From: Chitinophagaceae bacterium UBA4857
GTDB taxonomy: Bacteria > Bacteroidota > Bacteroidia > Chitinophagales > Chitinophagaceae
Length of the DNA: 41,417 nt
Assembly (NCBI GenBank): GCA_002399735.1
Contig: DHEF01000023.1
Span: 1-41,417 of the forward strand
Reading direction: 5' to 3'
Under the pieces are notes generated by a model, which was given only the letters and a program-made list of their open reading frames with translations, was not told the origin of the DNA and did not search any database. Shown here in pieces: positions 7,531-16,104 of the stretch. Position numbers and translations under genes: made by a program. Position 1 is the first letter of the stretch; each line of letters starts with the position of its first letter.

Positions 7531-9239
7531 TGATGCCGTTACTGGAAATAAATAATTTATCCATTGCTTTTAAACATGAGAGCGGGCTAACGCCTGCACT
7601 TAAGAATATATCTTTTACCCTCAATAGCGGCGAGATTGTAGCATTGGTAGGCGAATCCGGTTCCGGTAAATCCATTACCTCATTATCGGTTTTACAATTA
7701 TTACCAACGCCGCCAGCGGTGTACACATCGGGTGAAATATTATTTTCGCAGGACGGCAATAACCATATTAATATTTTAACGGTGCCGCAAAAGGAGTTAC
7801 AAAAAATCAGGGGCAATAAAATTGCCATGATTTTTCAAGAACCGATGACATCGTTAAACCCTGTGCACACTTGTGGCCACCAGGTAATGGAAGCATTGCT
7901 AACGCACAAAAATTTATCGGCTACAGAAGCAAAAGCCAAAACCATTGAATGGTTTGAAAAAGTAAAGCTACCCAACCCTATTGCAATTTTTGACAGATAC
8001 CCGCACCAGTTAAGCGGTGGCCAAAAGCAAAGGGTAATGATTGCCATGGCTTTGTGTTGCGAGCCGGCTTTGTTAATATGTGACGAGCCAACTACAGCAC
8101 TGGATGTTACTGTACAAAAAACAATACTTACCTTAATTAAAGAACTGCAACAACAACTTAACATGGGTGTAATTTTTATTACACACGATTTAGGTGTTGT
8201 TGCCGAAGTGGCGGACAAAGCCATAGTAATGTACAAAGGTGAAATAGTTGAAGCGGCTCCCGTGAATAAACTATTTAAACAACCTGAACATCCTTATACA
8301 AAAGCATTGCTGGCTTGCCGACCGGTTAATCACCCGAAAGGACAACGCTTACCGGTGGTGGCTGATTTTTGGCATAATGGGAAAGCAGTTATCGCAGAAG
8401 AAACGGCTACCGTTTCAGAAAATATAAACCTAACAAACAACAGTAACAAGCCGTTAATAACAGTAAGTAATTTATCCGTGTGGTTTCCGGCTAAAAAAAG
8501 CTTTTTAGGAAAAGCCACCAGTTTTAATAAAGCTGTTGACAATGTAAGCTTTGATGTTTACGAAGGCGAAACCCTGGGACTGGTAGGCGAAAGCGGTTGT
8601 GGAAAAACAACATTAGGCCGGACATTACTGCGCCTGATAGAACCTACCGCAGGTAGCATAACCTATAAAGACAAATCATTACACAGTATATCCACCGATG
8701 ATTTAAGAAAGATGCGCCGTGATATACAAATAATTTTTCAGGACCCATACTCTTCTTTAAACCCACGTATGACCATCGGCGAAGCAATTGCTGAACCAAT
8801 AAGAGTGCATGGACTGGCAAAAGGTGAAAAACAAAGAAAGGAGTTAGTGGTTAACCTATTGGAAAAAGTAAACCTGGGTGCTGAACATTATAACCGCTAC
8901 CCGCATGAATTTTCGGGTGGCCAACGTCAACGTATTGTTATTGCCCGTGCGTTGGGATTAAACCCATCTTTTATTGTTTGTGATGAATCTGTATCAGCTT
9001 TGGATGTAAGTGTACAGGCACAGGTGTTAAACCTTTTATCGGACCTTAAAAAAGAATATGGTTTTACCGTAATATTTATTTCGCACGACTTATCGGTAGT
9101 GCATTACATTAGCGACCGCATTATGGTAATGAATAAAGGCAAGATTGAAGAATGTGGTACTGCCGGACAGATTTATTATAGTCCCCAACAACCGTATACC
9201 CAACAATTAATTGCAGCCATACCAAAAGGTATTGTATAA
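7530..9239 (+). CDS. ABC transporter, two fused ATPase domains (peptide/nickel type)
   Basis: 569 residues, two complete oligopeptide-type ATPase modules in one chain, like DppD-DppF or YejF/GsiA. Module 1 has Walker A GESGSGKS (residues 41-48), signature LSGGQKQR and Walker B LLICDEPTTALD. Module 2 has GESGCGKT (about residue 353), FSGGQRQR and FIVCDESVSALD. The C-terminal segment of module 1 (PEHPYTKALLACRPV) is the conserved peptide-family extension. Walker B of module 2 reads DES instead of DEP. It would power import of peptides or similar small solutes at the inner membrane. The permease and binding-protein genes are not in the window, which is common for this class in Bacteroidota. A terminator follows directly. 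Confidence 0.93.
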   Translation: MMPLLEINNLSIAFKHESGLTPALKNISFTLNSGEIVALVGESGSGKSITSLSVLQLLPTPPAVYTSGEILFSQDGNNHINILTVPQKELQKIRGNKIAMIFQEPMTSLNPVHTCGHQVMEALLTHKNLSATEAKAKTIEWFEKVKLPNPIAIFDRYPHQLSGGQKQRVMIAMALCCEPALLICDEPTTALDVTVQKTILTLIKELQQQLNMGVIFITHDLGVVAEVADKAIVMYKGEIVEAAPVNKLFKQPEHPYTKALLACRPVNHPKGQRLPVVADFWHNGKAVIAEETATVSENINLTNNSNKPLITVSNLSVWFPAKKSFLGKATSFNKAVDNVSFDVYEGETLGLVGESGCGKTTLGRTLLRLIEPTAGSITYKDKSLHSISTDDLRKMRRDIQIIFQDPYSSLNPRMTIGEAIAEPIRVHGLAKGEKQRKELVVNLLEKVNLGAEHYNRYPHEFSGGQRQRIVIARALGLNPSFIVCDESVSALDVSVQAQVLNLLSDLKKEYGFTVIFISHDLSVVHYISDRIMVMNKGKIEECGTAGQIYYSPQQPYTQQLIAAIPKGIV

Positions 9240-9270
9240 AAAAGGCCCTGCTTTGCAAGGCCTTTTTATT
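9238..9270. terminator. Bidirectional terminator between convergent genes
   Basis: AAAAAGGCC and GGCCTTTTT pair around an 11-base loop. It sits exactly between the ABC gene ending at 9239 and the TraB gene ending at 9269 on the other strand, and has A/T runs on both sides. Confidence 0.85.
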
Positions 9271-12200
9271 AATATTTTAAATATTGTTGGTAATCTAATT
9301 CTACCGATTCTTCGTTAACAAAAAATCTTGCACCACTCTTTTGCATGGCATATTTAAATTTCTTCACTTCTTTTTCCAACTGCTTTTGCATAGGCTCTTC
9401 ACGCTCCTCCTTTAATTTAACATCGGTAAAAATTGCAAAGCTATAAGGGTTATTACCATAAGCACTTGAGCCACCGTAGGTAAATGAATAGCGATCTTCA
9501 TGTGCCGACTTTATAATAGATTCATCAACTAATAAATTCTTCTCATCAAGCGGAACCAACCCGGTAGCAGCTATTTTCCAATTCAAATCATCTTTCTTGG
9601 TTTTGTATTTAAAAAAGTAAATAAATCCTTTCGTCTTCTCCGTTTCGGTTTCCATTTTTTGTAAGAACACTATAGTATCCGGACGGTTATAATCGTTTCT
9701 GTTAGCCAATAAACGACTTTTAGCCAATTCAGTTATTGTAGCATATTCTTTAGGAAATAAATCTTCCCTTTTTATTTTTTTTAAATCTTTATACAACTCG
9801 TACCGGTAATTATCCTGTTTGGCAAAATAACGAATCAAGGTATCGTTATACGTTTTATTGTTCTTTAAAAGTATTTTAAGTGTATTGTACTTTAAACGGT
9901 TGTCACTTACTTTTTGTACATCGGCAAAATATTGTTTTACGGCAGGTTGTTTATCCCAATAAGGCAATAGCAAAGTGTTATATAACCCTAAACGGCTGTT
10001 TCCTTTTCCCATAGCATCATCATTACGCCCGCCATAAATAGCTACATCCATATAATCATCAGCTTCGGCATCTTTTGCTTTTTCAATAGCTTTTCTCTTT
10101 TCGCTAATGAGTTGTTTTTTCAGTTCGTGTTTAGCTTCCAGCAAAATTTTATTATACTCAGATTTATAATCCTTTGTTTTTATAAAATTGCTATCAACTA
10201 AATCGGCTGTGAGTTTCAAGATTGTTTCTTTGTAATCTTCCAGGTTAATTAACGGTAATAAACGGGCATAAATTTTTTCAGTTAATGCCAGTGTATCAAA
10301 CAGGTTATCCAGAAACATACCATCAGCATAAGTGCTGCGGTACTTATATCCCTCGTCAGTGGCGTCATCTATTCTAACAGATAGATAGTCATCATAACCG
10401 CCACGGTATTTATTACTAAACTCCAACACAGGTGGTTCTGTGGTAACAATATCCCGGAATGTGTTGTAAGAATGTATAGTACCCTGCATTAACATAGCTT
10501 CCAAAGTTCTGTACTGCAAATCAACCGTATCACTTGTAGCGTAGTATAATGTTTTTAAGTAATCGGTAGCTTCCTTGGTTTTTACCTGGCGCAGCTTACT
10601 TATCAGTGCTGATTTAGTATCCATGTATTTTTTCTCCGTCCAACCTAAAGAGCTAATGGCTTTTTTCAGGTTGGCAAAATCAGCATCTTCCATTTTAACA
10701 GCTGCCATATTATTTACGGCCCTCTTTTTCACCACTGTATCCGCACTAAAAAAATCTTCAAAAAACACAGCACCTTTTTTCACATACGGGTTATATCCTT
10801 TTAATGTATCGGCAGGGGTAAAACTGTCAAAAAACGATTGTAAAAAAGTGCTGGGTTTTGTCAATGTATCAGTTTGTGTAAATACACTAAACGATACGCC
10901 TTCCTTATAAAAATGTTTATACCAGAACTGTCTGCTACTTTTTATATCAGTCAGTTTATAATCGGTAACCTTGGTATTATTGGCCAATACGTTTGTTGTT
11001 TTATTTTTAATAATCCAACTGGAATCTTTTAATATGCGGCCTAATTCATTATCAATATCTGCACTATCTGCTGTATAATAGTATCGTGGACTTTTATAAA
11101 AACTAACGGTTATTCTTTCACCTGTCGAATCGTTTTCTATCAGGCTATTGCGGTATACGCCACTTTCCAGTAAATCGTCCTCCGTTTCTTCATCATCCTT
11201 GCCATACCGGTATTTAGGCATGGGTAATTTTTCCTTTTTCGATTCAGGAAAAACCGGCGATTTAACCGTGAAATACAAAGAAGTATCTACCCTGTTGCTT
11301 GCGTCGTTATATACAAACGGCGTAATAGCAAATGATTGTAAAAACTCCTGCATTTGCGGGGTTTCTTTTTTACCTGTTGTCATTAAAGTATAATAATGCG
11401 GGCCTTGAATTACATAACGCATTTTATATACATTGCCTTGTTTTCCTTTGTAGGTTCTTTCCATTGCAGGATAGTTGCCTGTCTTAATATAATTGGTAGC
11501 AGTAATAGCGGTATCAATAAATGGCGAAGTAGCAAAACTTTCATCCATTAACGATAAGTCAAATTTATCCTCCCCTAAAAAACCTGCATTATAAACATCC
11601 GATCGTATTACACTATAACCTGTGCCGCTTACAGAATCAATGGCATTAAACAACCAGTTATCTGTTTTTTTAGTATATGGCGTATGTGGCATTTTAACGG
11701 TAAAACCGCCAAAGGTAGGCGTATAATTTACCCAGGTTTTACCGGCAGGTTTTAATTGAATACTGTTAAAAAACCTATTTGCTTCCTCACCTTTCTCTAC
11801 ATAATCATTATTGCCGCTAATTTTAAATACAATCAGTTCGGTAGGGGTTATTACAATATTATAACGTTGTACATCGCCACGTCTTGTTTTGTTTACAATA
11901 TCCAACACCTGGTAACCATTTTTTATCAGGGTTTTCTTTTGTGTTATGCGTCCCGGTATGTTTTCATATAACATACTGTCTACTTTTTTCTGTACATCCT
12001 GTAATGTATGGCCCCACATCCAGCTATTGGTTTGCAAACGGGTTACCATGTAGTAACTACCATTGGCCATATCGGCATATTGACGCTGATCAAACACTCC
12101 CGACAAAGATGGCGACTCAAATAATTTACCCGGCATTTCTACCGAGTACATGCCATCTTCCGCACTTTGTTTGGCAAAACTCACCGGCACTCTTATTTTT

Positions 12201-13132
12201 TCAACTGCATTTTTATGTTCACTGTTTCTTACGCCCATTTTAATTGGTCGCAGGGTGTACCCCATTTCACGTAACATTTCAATTACACCACGATCGCCGG
12301 GTAAATGTGCTGCACCAACACCAACAAATAAGGTTGCACCGGTTTTAATAATAGAGTCAATATTGGCAGCTTGTATTTCATTTCTTTTGTATAAAAATTT
12401 TTCGTCAAAGGCTTCCGACTGACTATTGAATTTATTAATGGAATCAAGCAAATCCAGATCACCGCTACGATAAGCCTCCTGCAACTTCATAGGCGACATA
12501 TTAATGTCGTACTCGTAACTGCGTTGTTTTTTATTTTTCTCTTTGGCCATGTCTTCATAAGCTTCCATCATCAACTTCATGCTTTCGCCATAATGTTCTA
12601 CGCCTGCAACACGTTTACCCCATCTTTTACCACACTGATAAATGTACATGTCCAGGTAAGTATCTTCTTCAAAATCGCTGGCATCGCCACCATAACTACG
12701 GTACAATAAATTATTAATTACAGAAGGGCTGGAGGCCAAAGCCCAGGGAATCATTTTTTCGTAGCTGTCAAACTTTAAAGTATTAATATTAAAGTAATCG
12801 CTGAAAGATGTATTATAGCCCATACGACGCATATAGTCATAACTCATTTCGCCCTGCTCATATTTATCCATATCATCCTGCCACGATTCGGGATTGGTTT
12901 CTAATGCCACTACATCGGCATTTTTTATGCCCAGGTAAAACGAGTCGGCAAGGTTAAAAGCAATTTTACTGCTTACATGCATGGTGCCAAACAAATGTGA
13001 AGGTTTTTTAAGTCCCTTACCTGTAATTTCCCATAATAAACTGGGGTATTTTTTAGGGGTATTCGTTTGTGCAAACAATCCGGTTGTAAACAATATGGTT
13101 AATGCAAGTACGGTAATGCGCTTCAAAATCAT
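9269..13132 (-). CDS. Giant exported TraB/GumN-family protein
   Basis: 1287 residues from the ATG at 13132, which gives the signal peptide MILKRITVLALTILFTTGLFAQ; a start 8 codons upstream is possible. About residues 30-310 are the TraB/GumN domain: SLLWEITGKGLKKPSHLFGT, MHVSS, ADVVALETNPESW, and near its end TLFVGVGAAHLPGDRGVIEML with the conserved GAAHLPG. The remaining 970 or so residues form one or more large domains I do not recognise, rich in DTxxx and YKxx motifs. TraB/GumN proteins relate to the Tiki metalloprotease fold; the glutamate (LETNP), GTMH and GAAHLPG motifs fit a metal site. Long versions are frequent in Bacteroidota, function unknown. It shares a terminator with the ABC gene and has no partner gene. 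Confidence 0.85.
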   Translation of the reverse strand: MILKRITVLALTILFTTGLFAQTNTPKKYPSLLWEITGKGLKKPSHLFGTMHVSSKIAFNLADSFYLGIKNADVVALETNPESWQDDMDKYEQGEMSYDYMRRMGYNTSFSDYFNINTLKFDSYEKMIPWALASSPSVINNLLYRSYGGDASDFEEDTYLDMYIYQCGKRWGKRVAGVEHYGESMKLMMEAYEDMAKEKNKKQRSYEYDINMSPMKLQEAYRSGDLDLLDSINKFNSQSEAFDEKFLYKRNEIQAANIDSIIKTGATLFVGVGAAHLPGDRGVIEMLREMGYTLRPIKMGVRNSEHKNAVEKIRVPVSFAKQSAEDGMYSVEMPGKLFESPSLSGVFDQRQYADMANGSYYMVTRLQTNSWMWGHTLQDVQKKVDSMLYENIPGRITQKKTLIKNGYQVLDIVNKTRRGDVQRYNIVITPTELIVFKISGNNDYVEKGEEANRFFNSIQLKPAGKTWVNYTPTFGGFTVKMPHTPYTKKTDNWLFNAIDSVSGTGYSVIRSDVYNAGFLGEDKFDLSLMDESFATSPFIDTAITATNYIKTGNYPAMERTYKGKQGNVYKMRYVIQGPHYYTLMTTGKKETPQMQEFLQSFAITPFVYNDASNRVDTSLYFTVKSPVFPESKKEKLPMPKYRYGKDDEETEDDLLESGVYRNSLIENDSTGERITVSFYKSPRYYYTADSADIDNELGRILKDSSWIIKNKTTNVLANNTKVTDYKLTDIKSSRQFWYKHFYKEGVSFSVFTQTDTLTKPSTFLQSFFDSFTPADTLKGYNPYVKKGAVFFEDFFSADTVVKKRAVNNMAAVKMEDADFANLKKAISSLGWTEKKYMDTKSALISKLRQVKTKEATDYLKTLYYATSDTVDLQYRTLEAMLMQGTIHSYNTFRDIVTTEPPVLEFSNKYRGGYDDYLSVRIDDATDEGYKYRSTYADGMFLDNLFDTLALTEKIYARLLPLINLEDYKETILKLTADLVDSNFIKTKDYKSEYNKILLEAKHELKKQLISEKRKAIEKAKDAEADDYMDVAIYGGRNDDAMGKGNSRLGLYNTLLLPYWDKQPAVKQYFADVQKVSDNRLKYNTLKILLKNNKTYNDTLIRYFAKQDNYRYELYKDLKKIKREDLFPKEYATITELAKSRLLANRNDYNRPDTIVFLQKMETETEKTKGFIYFFKYKTKKDDLNWKIAATGLVPLDEKNLLVDESIIKSAHEDRYSFTYGGSSAYGNNPYSFAIFTDVKLKEEREEPMQKQLEKEVKKFKYAMQKSGARFFVNEESVELDYQQYLKY

Positions 13133-13284
13133 ACAAAATATAAGTTTGGTGGACAATATAAAAATAAGATGTCTTATTTACAATTTTACATATTTAACAA
13201 TGATTATGCCCTAAATAAAAATCATTCATTTTTCAAGTTTTACAGGCTTAGTAAAAACTAAAAAAAATGTGTAAGTTTTTATGT

Positions 13285-13352
13285 TGCCGGCTGTAGTAAT
13301 TCTAATCATCGTCCCTTGCGTCGCACGCTTGTGCTGCATAACATTATTCAAC
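13285..13352 (-). repeat. Intergenic mosaic repeat, copy C
   Basis: On the minus strand it reads GCGTGCGACGCAAGGGACGA followed by TGATTAGAATTACTACAGCCGG, the core with its right tail. Its closest relatives by eye are copy G at 33958 and copy D at 19928. Confidence 0.75.
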
Positions 13353-13390
13353 AGTTTACATTGCTATGTCATTAAACGTCTTTTGTAGAA

Positions 13391-13489
13391 ACGCCATGTT
13401 GGTGTCTTAATATTGATAGCTACCAAATATTATGGCAATAACGAGACGCCAGCATGGTGTCTCACAAACCAAGTGAGACACCATGTAAT
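13391..13489. repeat. Cluster of GAGACACCATG palindromic units
   Basis: A perfect 13 bp stem (13453-13465 with 13473-13485, loop AAACCAA) reads CATGGTGTCTCAC / GTGAGACACCATG. Directly before it GAGACGCCAGCATGGTGTCTC (13443-13463, broken here as two halves GAGACGCCAG and CATGGTGTCTC) is itself a near-palindrome, and ACGCCATGTTGGTGTCT at 13391 is a third diverged unit. The alternative pairings are mutually exclusive. Confidence 0.7.
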
Positions 13490-13496
13490 AACGACT

Positions 13497-13645
13497 GAGG
13501 AAAGGAGTTTTCACAGAGTTACACGAAGTTTTCGCCGTGTTACCGGGTGAGAAACCTCTTTGCAAACTCGGTGGTTAATAGCTGCGAATCTGCTGATGAT
13601 AAGCGAACCGAACGATGAACGGAGCGTCGCAACATCCGTCCAATC
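13497..13645 (-). repeat. Imperfect inverted element, copy J
   Basis: Its reverse complement matches 28537-28700 (copy K) over about 150 bases. Shared blocks include CAGATTCGC, ACCACCGAGTTTGCA, GTAACAC, AACTCTGTGAAAA and ACTCCTTT. The sequence is internally palindromic (CCACCGAGTT near one end, AACTCxGTGG-like near the other) and contains multiple CACAGAG/CACGGAG repeats of the kind found as long imperfect hairpins. Confidence 0.7.
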
Positions 13646-13761
13646 AGGGAATTGCAGCTGGTGAACAAAAAAATACAAGCGCTATTAAAAAGCTAACAAT
13701 CAGTATTTTACCCAAAAAATTTAGTCCGTTTTAAAAATTACGTATATTTTACAAAGTTTTG

Positions 13762-13769
13762 TACCTTTG
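13762..13769 (+). promoter_or_regulatory. Bacteroidota -7 box driving the queA leader
   Basis: TACCTTTG is a perfect TAnnTTTG. It would place the transcription start near 13775, exactly where an 11 bp hairpin begins. The start codon of queA is about 185 bases further on. Confidence 0.65.
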
Positions 13770-13774
13770 CACAC

Positions 13775-13918
13775 TTTCGTTAGCTACAAAAGTTAACGAA
13801 AATTGACAAGCCCGGTGCCGTAAGACCGGGGATTGCCTCTCTCCTGCATGATTAGTACAGAGTCTCTGCTCCGTAATAATTATGTGGTAAAGATTATCTC
13901 CCCAATATGCATCCGGTA
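13775..13918 (+). ncRNA. Structured 5' leader or small RNA upstream of queA
   Basis: Three helices can be drawn. Hairpin 1 is 11 bp at 13775-13801 (TTTCGTTAGCT / AGTTAACGAAA, loop ACAAA). Hairpin 2 is CCCGGT / ACCGGG at 13811-13830. Hairpin 3 is about 15 bp at 13844-13887, with CATGATTAGTAC pairing GTAATAATTATG with one mismatch and wobble pairs. ACCGG of hairpin 2 (13825-13829) can instead pair with CCGGT at 13913-13917, and GGGGAT (13828-13833) can pair with ATCTCCCC (13896-13903), enclosing hairpin 3. Such competing pairings fit a riboswitch or attenuator. It does not read like the preQ1 classes I know. A 6S-like RNA is the main alternative. No T-run terminator separates it from queA. Confidence 0.5.
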
Positions 13919-13960
13919 ACTTTTCAGCAAGCTATTTAGAATAAAAATTATAATTACCGC

Positions 13961-15010
13961 ATGAAGCTTTCACAATTTCGTTTTGACCTACCCTTAAACC
14001 TTATTGCCCAAACTCCTACAAAAAGACGTGAAGATGCTCGTATGATGGTGGTACACCGTCATACCGGACAAATTGAAAACAAATACTTCCGCGACATTCA
14101 GGATTATTTTGATGATAAAGATGTTTTTGTAGTAAACAACACCAAAGTATTTCCGGCACGTATGTATGGCCGTAAAGAAAAAACCGGTGCTAAAATTGAA
14201 GTTTTTTTATTGCGTGAATTAAATCGTCCTAACCGTTTGTGGGATGTAATTGTTGACCCTGCCCGTAAAATTCGTGTAGGTAATAAATTATATTTTGGCG
14301 AGCAGGAAGATTTAGTAGCAGAGGTTATTGATAACACTACCAGCCGTGGCCGTACCATTCGTTTTTTATGGGAAGGTAGTGAAGAAGAATTTCGTGCACA
14401 ATTGGAAAAATTAGGCGAAACGCCTTTACCAAAATATATTAAACGCAAACCGGACGAAGAAGATAAAGAGCGTTATCAAACCGTTTATGCTAAACACGAA
14501 GGTGCTGTTGCAGCCCCTACTGCGGGTTTACACTTTAGCCGTGAATTAATTAAACGTTTAGAAATTAAAGGTATTCGCTTTGCTGAAATTACTTTGCATA
14601 CCGGTTTAGGTACTTTCCGCCCTATTGAAGTGGAAGACCTGAGCAAACATAAAATGGATGCTGAATATTTCCGTATAGATGAGAATGCATGTAAAATTGT
14701 AAATAAAGCAAAAGAATACGGTCACCGTATTTGCTCTATTGGCACTACTACCATGCGTGGGATGGAGTCATCGTTTACCGCACAAAAATTATTAAAACCA
14801 AACGAAGGCTGGACTAATATGTTTATACATCCGCCTTACGAGTTTAATATTGCCGATTCATTGGTTACCAACTTTCACCTGCCTAAAACAAGTTTATTAA
14901 TCATGACTTGTGCTTTTGCGGGTTATGAGTTGGCCATGGAGGCTTATAAAAAAGCAATTAAAGACAAGTATCGTTTCTTTAGCTATGGCGATGCTTTGTT
15001 AGTTATCTGA
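13961..15010 (+). CDS. queA: S-adenosylmethionine:tRNA ribosyltransferase-isomerase
   Basis: 349 residues, the normal length. QueA moves the ribosyl part of S-adenosylmethionine onto preQ1 in the tRNA wobble position, giving epoxyqueuosine, and works in the cytoplasm. The N-terminus FDLPLNLIAQTPTKRREDAR, VVNNTKVFPARMYGRKEKTG, the signature AAPTAGLHFS, TLHTGLGTFRPIEVEDLSKH and the C-terminal TNFHLPKTSLLIMTCAFAG are all family motifs. It has its own promoter, a long structured leader and a terminator 27 bases after the stop codon, so it appears to be a single-gene unit. No other queuosine gene lies nearby. Confidence 0.97.
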   Translation: MKLSQFRFDLPLNLIAQTPTKRREDARMMVVHRHTGQIENKYFRDIQDYFDDKDVFVVNNTKVFPARMYGRKEKTGAKIEVFLLRELNRPNRLWDVIVDPARKIRVGNKLYFGEQEDLVAEVIDNTTSRGRTIRFLWEGSEEEFRAQLEKLGETPLPKYIKRKPDEEDKERYQTVYAKHEGAVAAPTAGLHFSRELIKRLEIKGIRFAEITLHTGLGTFRPIEVEDLSKHKMDAEYFRIDENACKIVNKAKEYGHRICSIGTTTMRGMESSFTAQKLLKPNEGWTNMFIHPPYEFNIADSLVTNFHLPKTSLLIMTCAFAGYELAMEAYKKAIKDKYRFFSYGDALLVI

Positions 15011-15036
15011 TTTTCGCACATGAGAAAATAAGAAGG

Positions 15037-15062
15037 GCCCTGCATATTGCAGGGCTTTTTCT
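15037..15062 (+). terminator. Rho-independent terminator after queA
   Basis: GCCCTGCA / TGCAGGGC is an 8 bp stem with loop TAT, followed by a run of Ts. Confidence 0.88.
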
Positions 15063-15110
15063 TTATCCCTATTATTGTATTAACTTTAGACAAAACAAAA
15101 AACGATTGTT

Positions 15111-15980
15111 ATGGATAGCACACCGCTTGTATTTAAAATGCAGTTTACTGTACCGGTAAGTAAAGTATGGGATGCTTTAACTGTACAGGAACAAATGAAG
15201 GAATGGTATTTTGATGTGAAAGATTATAAACCTGAAAAAGGTAATCGTTTTTACTTTTACGAACCGGGCGGTACTAGCTACTTACATAGCTGTACCATAC
15301 TGGAATTTATACCACAACAAAAGTTTGCACATACCTGGAGTTATCCGAATTTCTCTAAAGGCGAAACAATAGTAAGTTGGGAGTTACAACCCAAAGATAG
15401 TGGTACTTTACTTATACTTACCCACTCACAAATTGAAAATATTGCAGATGCCGGTAAAGCTTTTGCAAAAGAAAGTTTTGAACAAGGCTGGAAAGGTTTT
15501 GAGTTGGAATTAAAACATTTTATTGAGCGCCCCGAAGGTTTAAAGACCTTGCGTTTTACTATAAACATTAACAGTACACCGGAAAAGATATGGGATATTA
15601 TGTGGGATAAAGAGGGCTATAAGGAATGGACAAAATCATTCAGTGCCGGCAGTAGTTACAGCGGAAATCTTGAATTAAGTGGCCGTATTCATTTTCTATC
15701 GCCGGAGGGTTTTGGTATGTACAGTGATGTAGACAGTTATATACCCAATACTTTTGTTGCCTTTAAACATATTGGCAACATAGCCGATTTTAAAGAGCAA
15801 CCGCTTGATGAAGCAACAAAAAAATGGACCGGTTGTATAGAAGCTTATACAGTTTACCCAAACGGCAAAGGCGGTTCAGTGTTAATTGTAAAGGTAGATA
15901 CAGAGCCTTCGCATTATGATATGATGAAGGAAAAATTTCCGCAATCATTGGAAGATTTAAAAAGTATGGCGGAAAAATAA
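15111..15980 (+). CDS. Tandem SRPBCC (AHSA1-like) domain protein
   Basis: 289 residues made of two START-like/AHSA1-like domains. Domain 1 (about residues 5-145) begins VFKMQFTVPVSKVWDALT, with WELQPKDSGTLLILTHSQIE. Domain 2 (about residues 146-285) begins LRFTININSTPEKIWDIMWD, with KEWTKSFSAGS. No signal peptide is present, so it is cytoplasmic. The fold has a deep hydrophobic pocket for small ligands; AHSA1-like members are of unknown function or co-chaperones. The similar openings of both halves point to an internal duplication. It stands between queA and the pectin genes with terminators or repeats on both sides, and need not belong to either. Confidence 0.85.
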   Translation: MDSTPLVFKMQFTVPVSKVWDALTVQEQMKEWYFDVKDYKPEKGNRFYFYEPGGTSYLHSCTILEFIPQQKFAHTWSYPNFSKGETIVSWELQPKDSGTLLILTHSQIENIADAGKAFAKESFEQGWKGFELELKHFIERPEGLKTLRFTININSTPEKIWDIMWDKEGYKEWTKSFSAGSSYSGNLELSGRIHFLSPEGFGMYSDVDSYIPNTFVAFKHIGNIADFKEQPLDEATKKWTGCIEAYTVYPNGKGGSVLIVKVDTEPSHYDMMKEKFPQSLEDLKSMAEK

Positions 15981-15990
15981 ATATAAAAAA

Positions 15991-16015
15991 CGTCATCGTC
16001 AGGCTCAGACTGACA
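15991..16015. repeat. Short inverted repeat after the SRPBCC gene
   Basis: CGTCATCGTCAGGCTCAGAC followed by TGACAA: GTCAG and CTGAC flank a 7-base spacer. It starts 10 bases after the stop codon. It may be a weak terminator or a fragment of another dispersed intergenic repeat; only one copy is in the window. Confidence 0.4.
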
Positions 16016-16104
16016 ATTGGTATTGTTTACCTTACAGATAGCGCAGGACAGCACAAAGCACCTAATGCCTAACTTGCCTGTACTTAAAACAGTACTTGTT
16101 TGTC

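Larger units (their letters stand above)
13133..13760. other. Gene-free region rich in repeats
   Basis: No convincing gene lies between the TraB start and the queA promoter. The stretch holds repeat copy C (13285-13352), a cluster of GAGACACCATG-type palindromes (13391-13489) and copy J of the 150 bp inverted element (13497-13645). The first 120 bases are AT-rich with no clear feature beyond the upstream region of the TraB gene. Confidence 0.6.

Noticed and set aside
13775..13960. preQ1 riboswitch in the queA leader
   Set aside because: The short pseudoknotted layout of preQ1-I and the larger preQ1-II and III patterns could not be recognised. The leader is reported as an unassigned structure instead.
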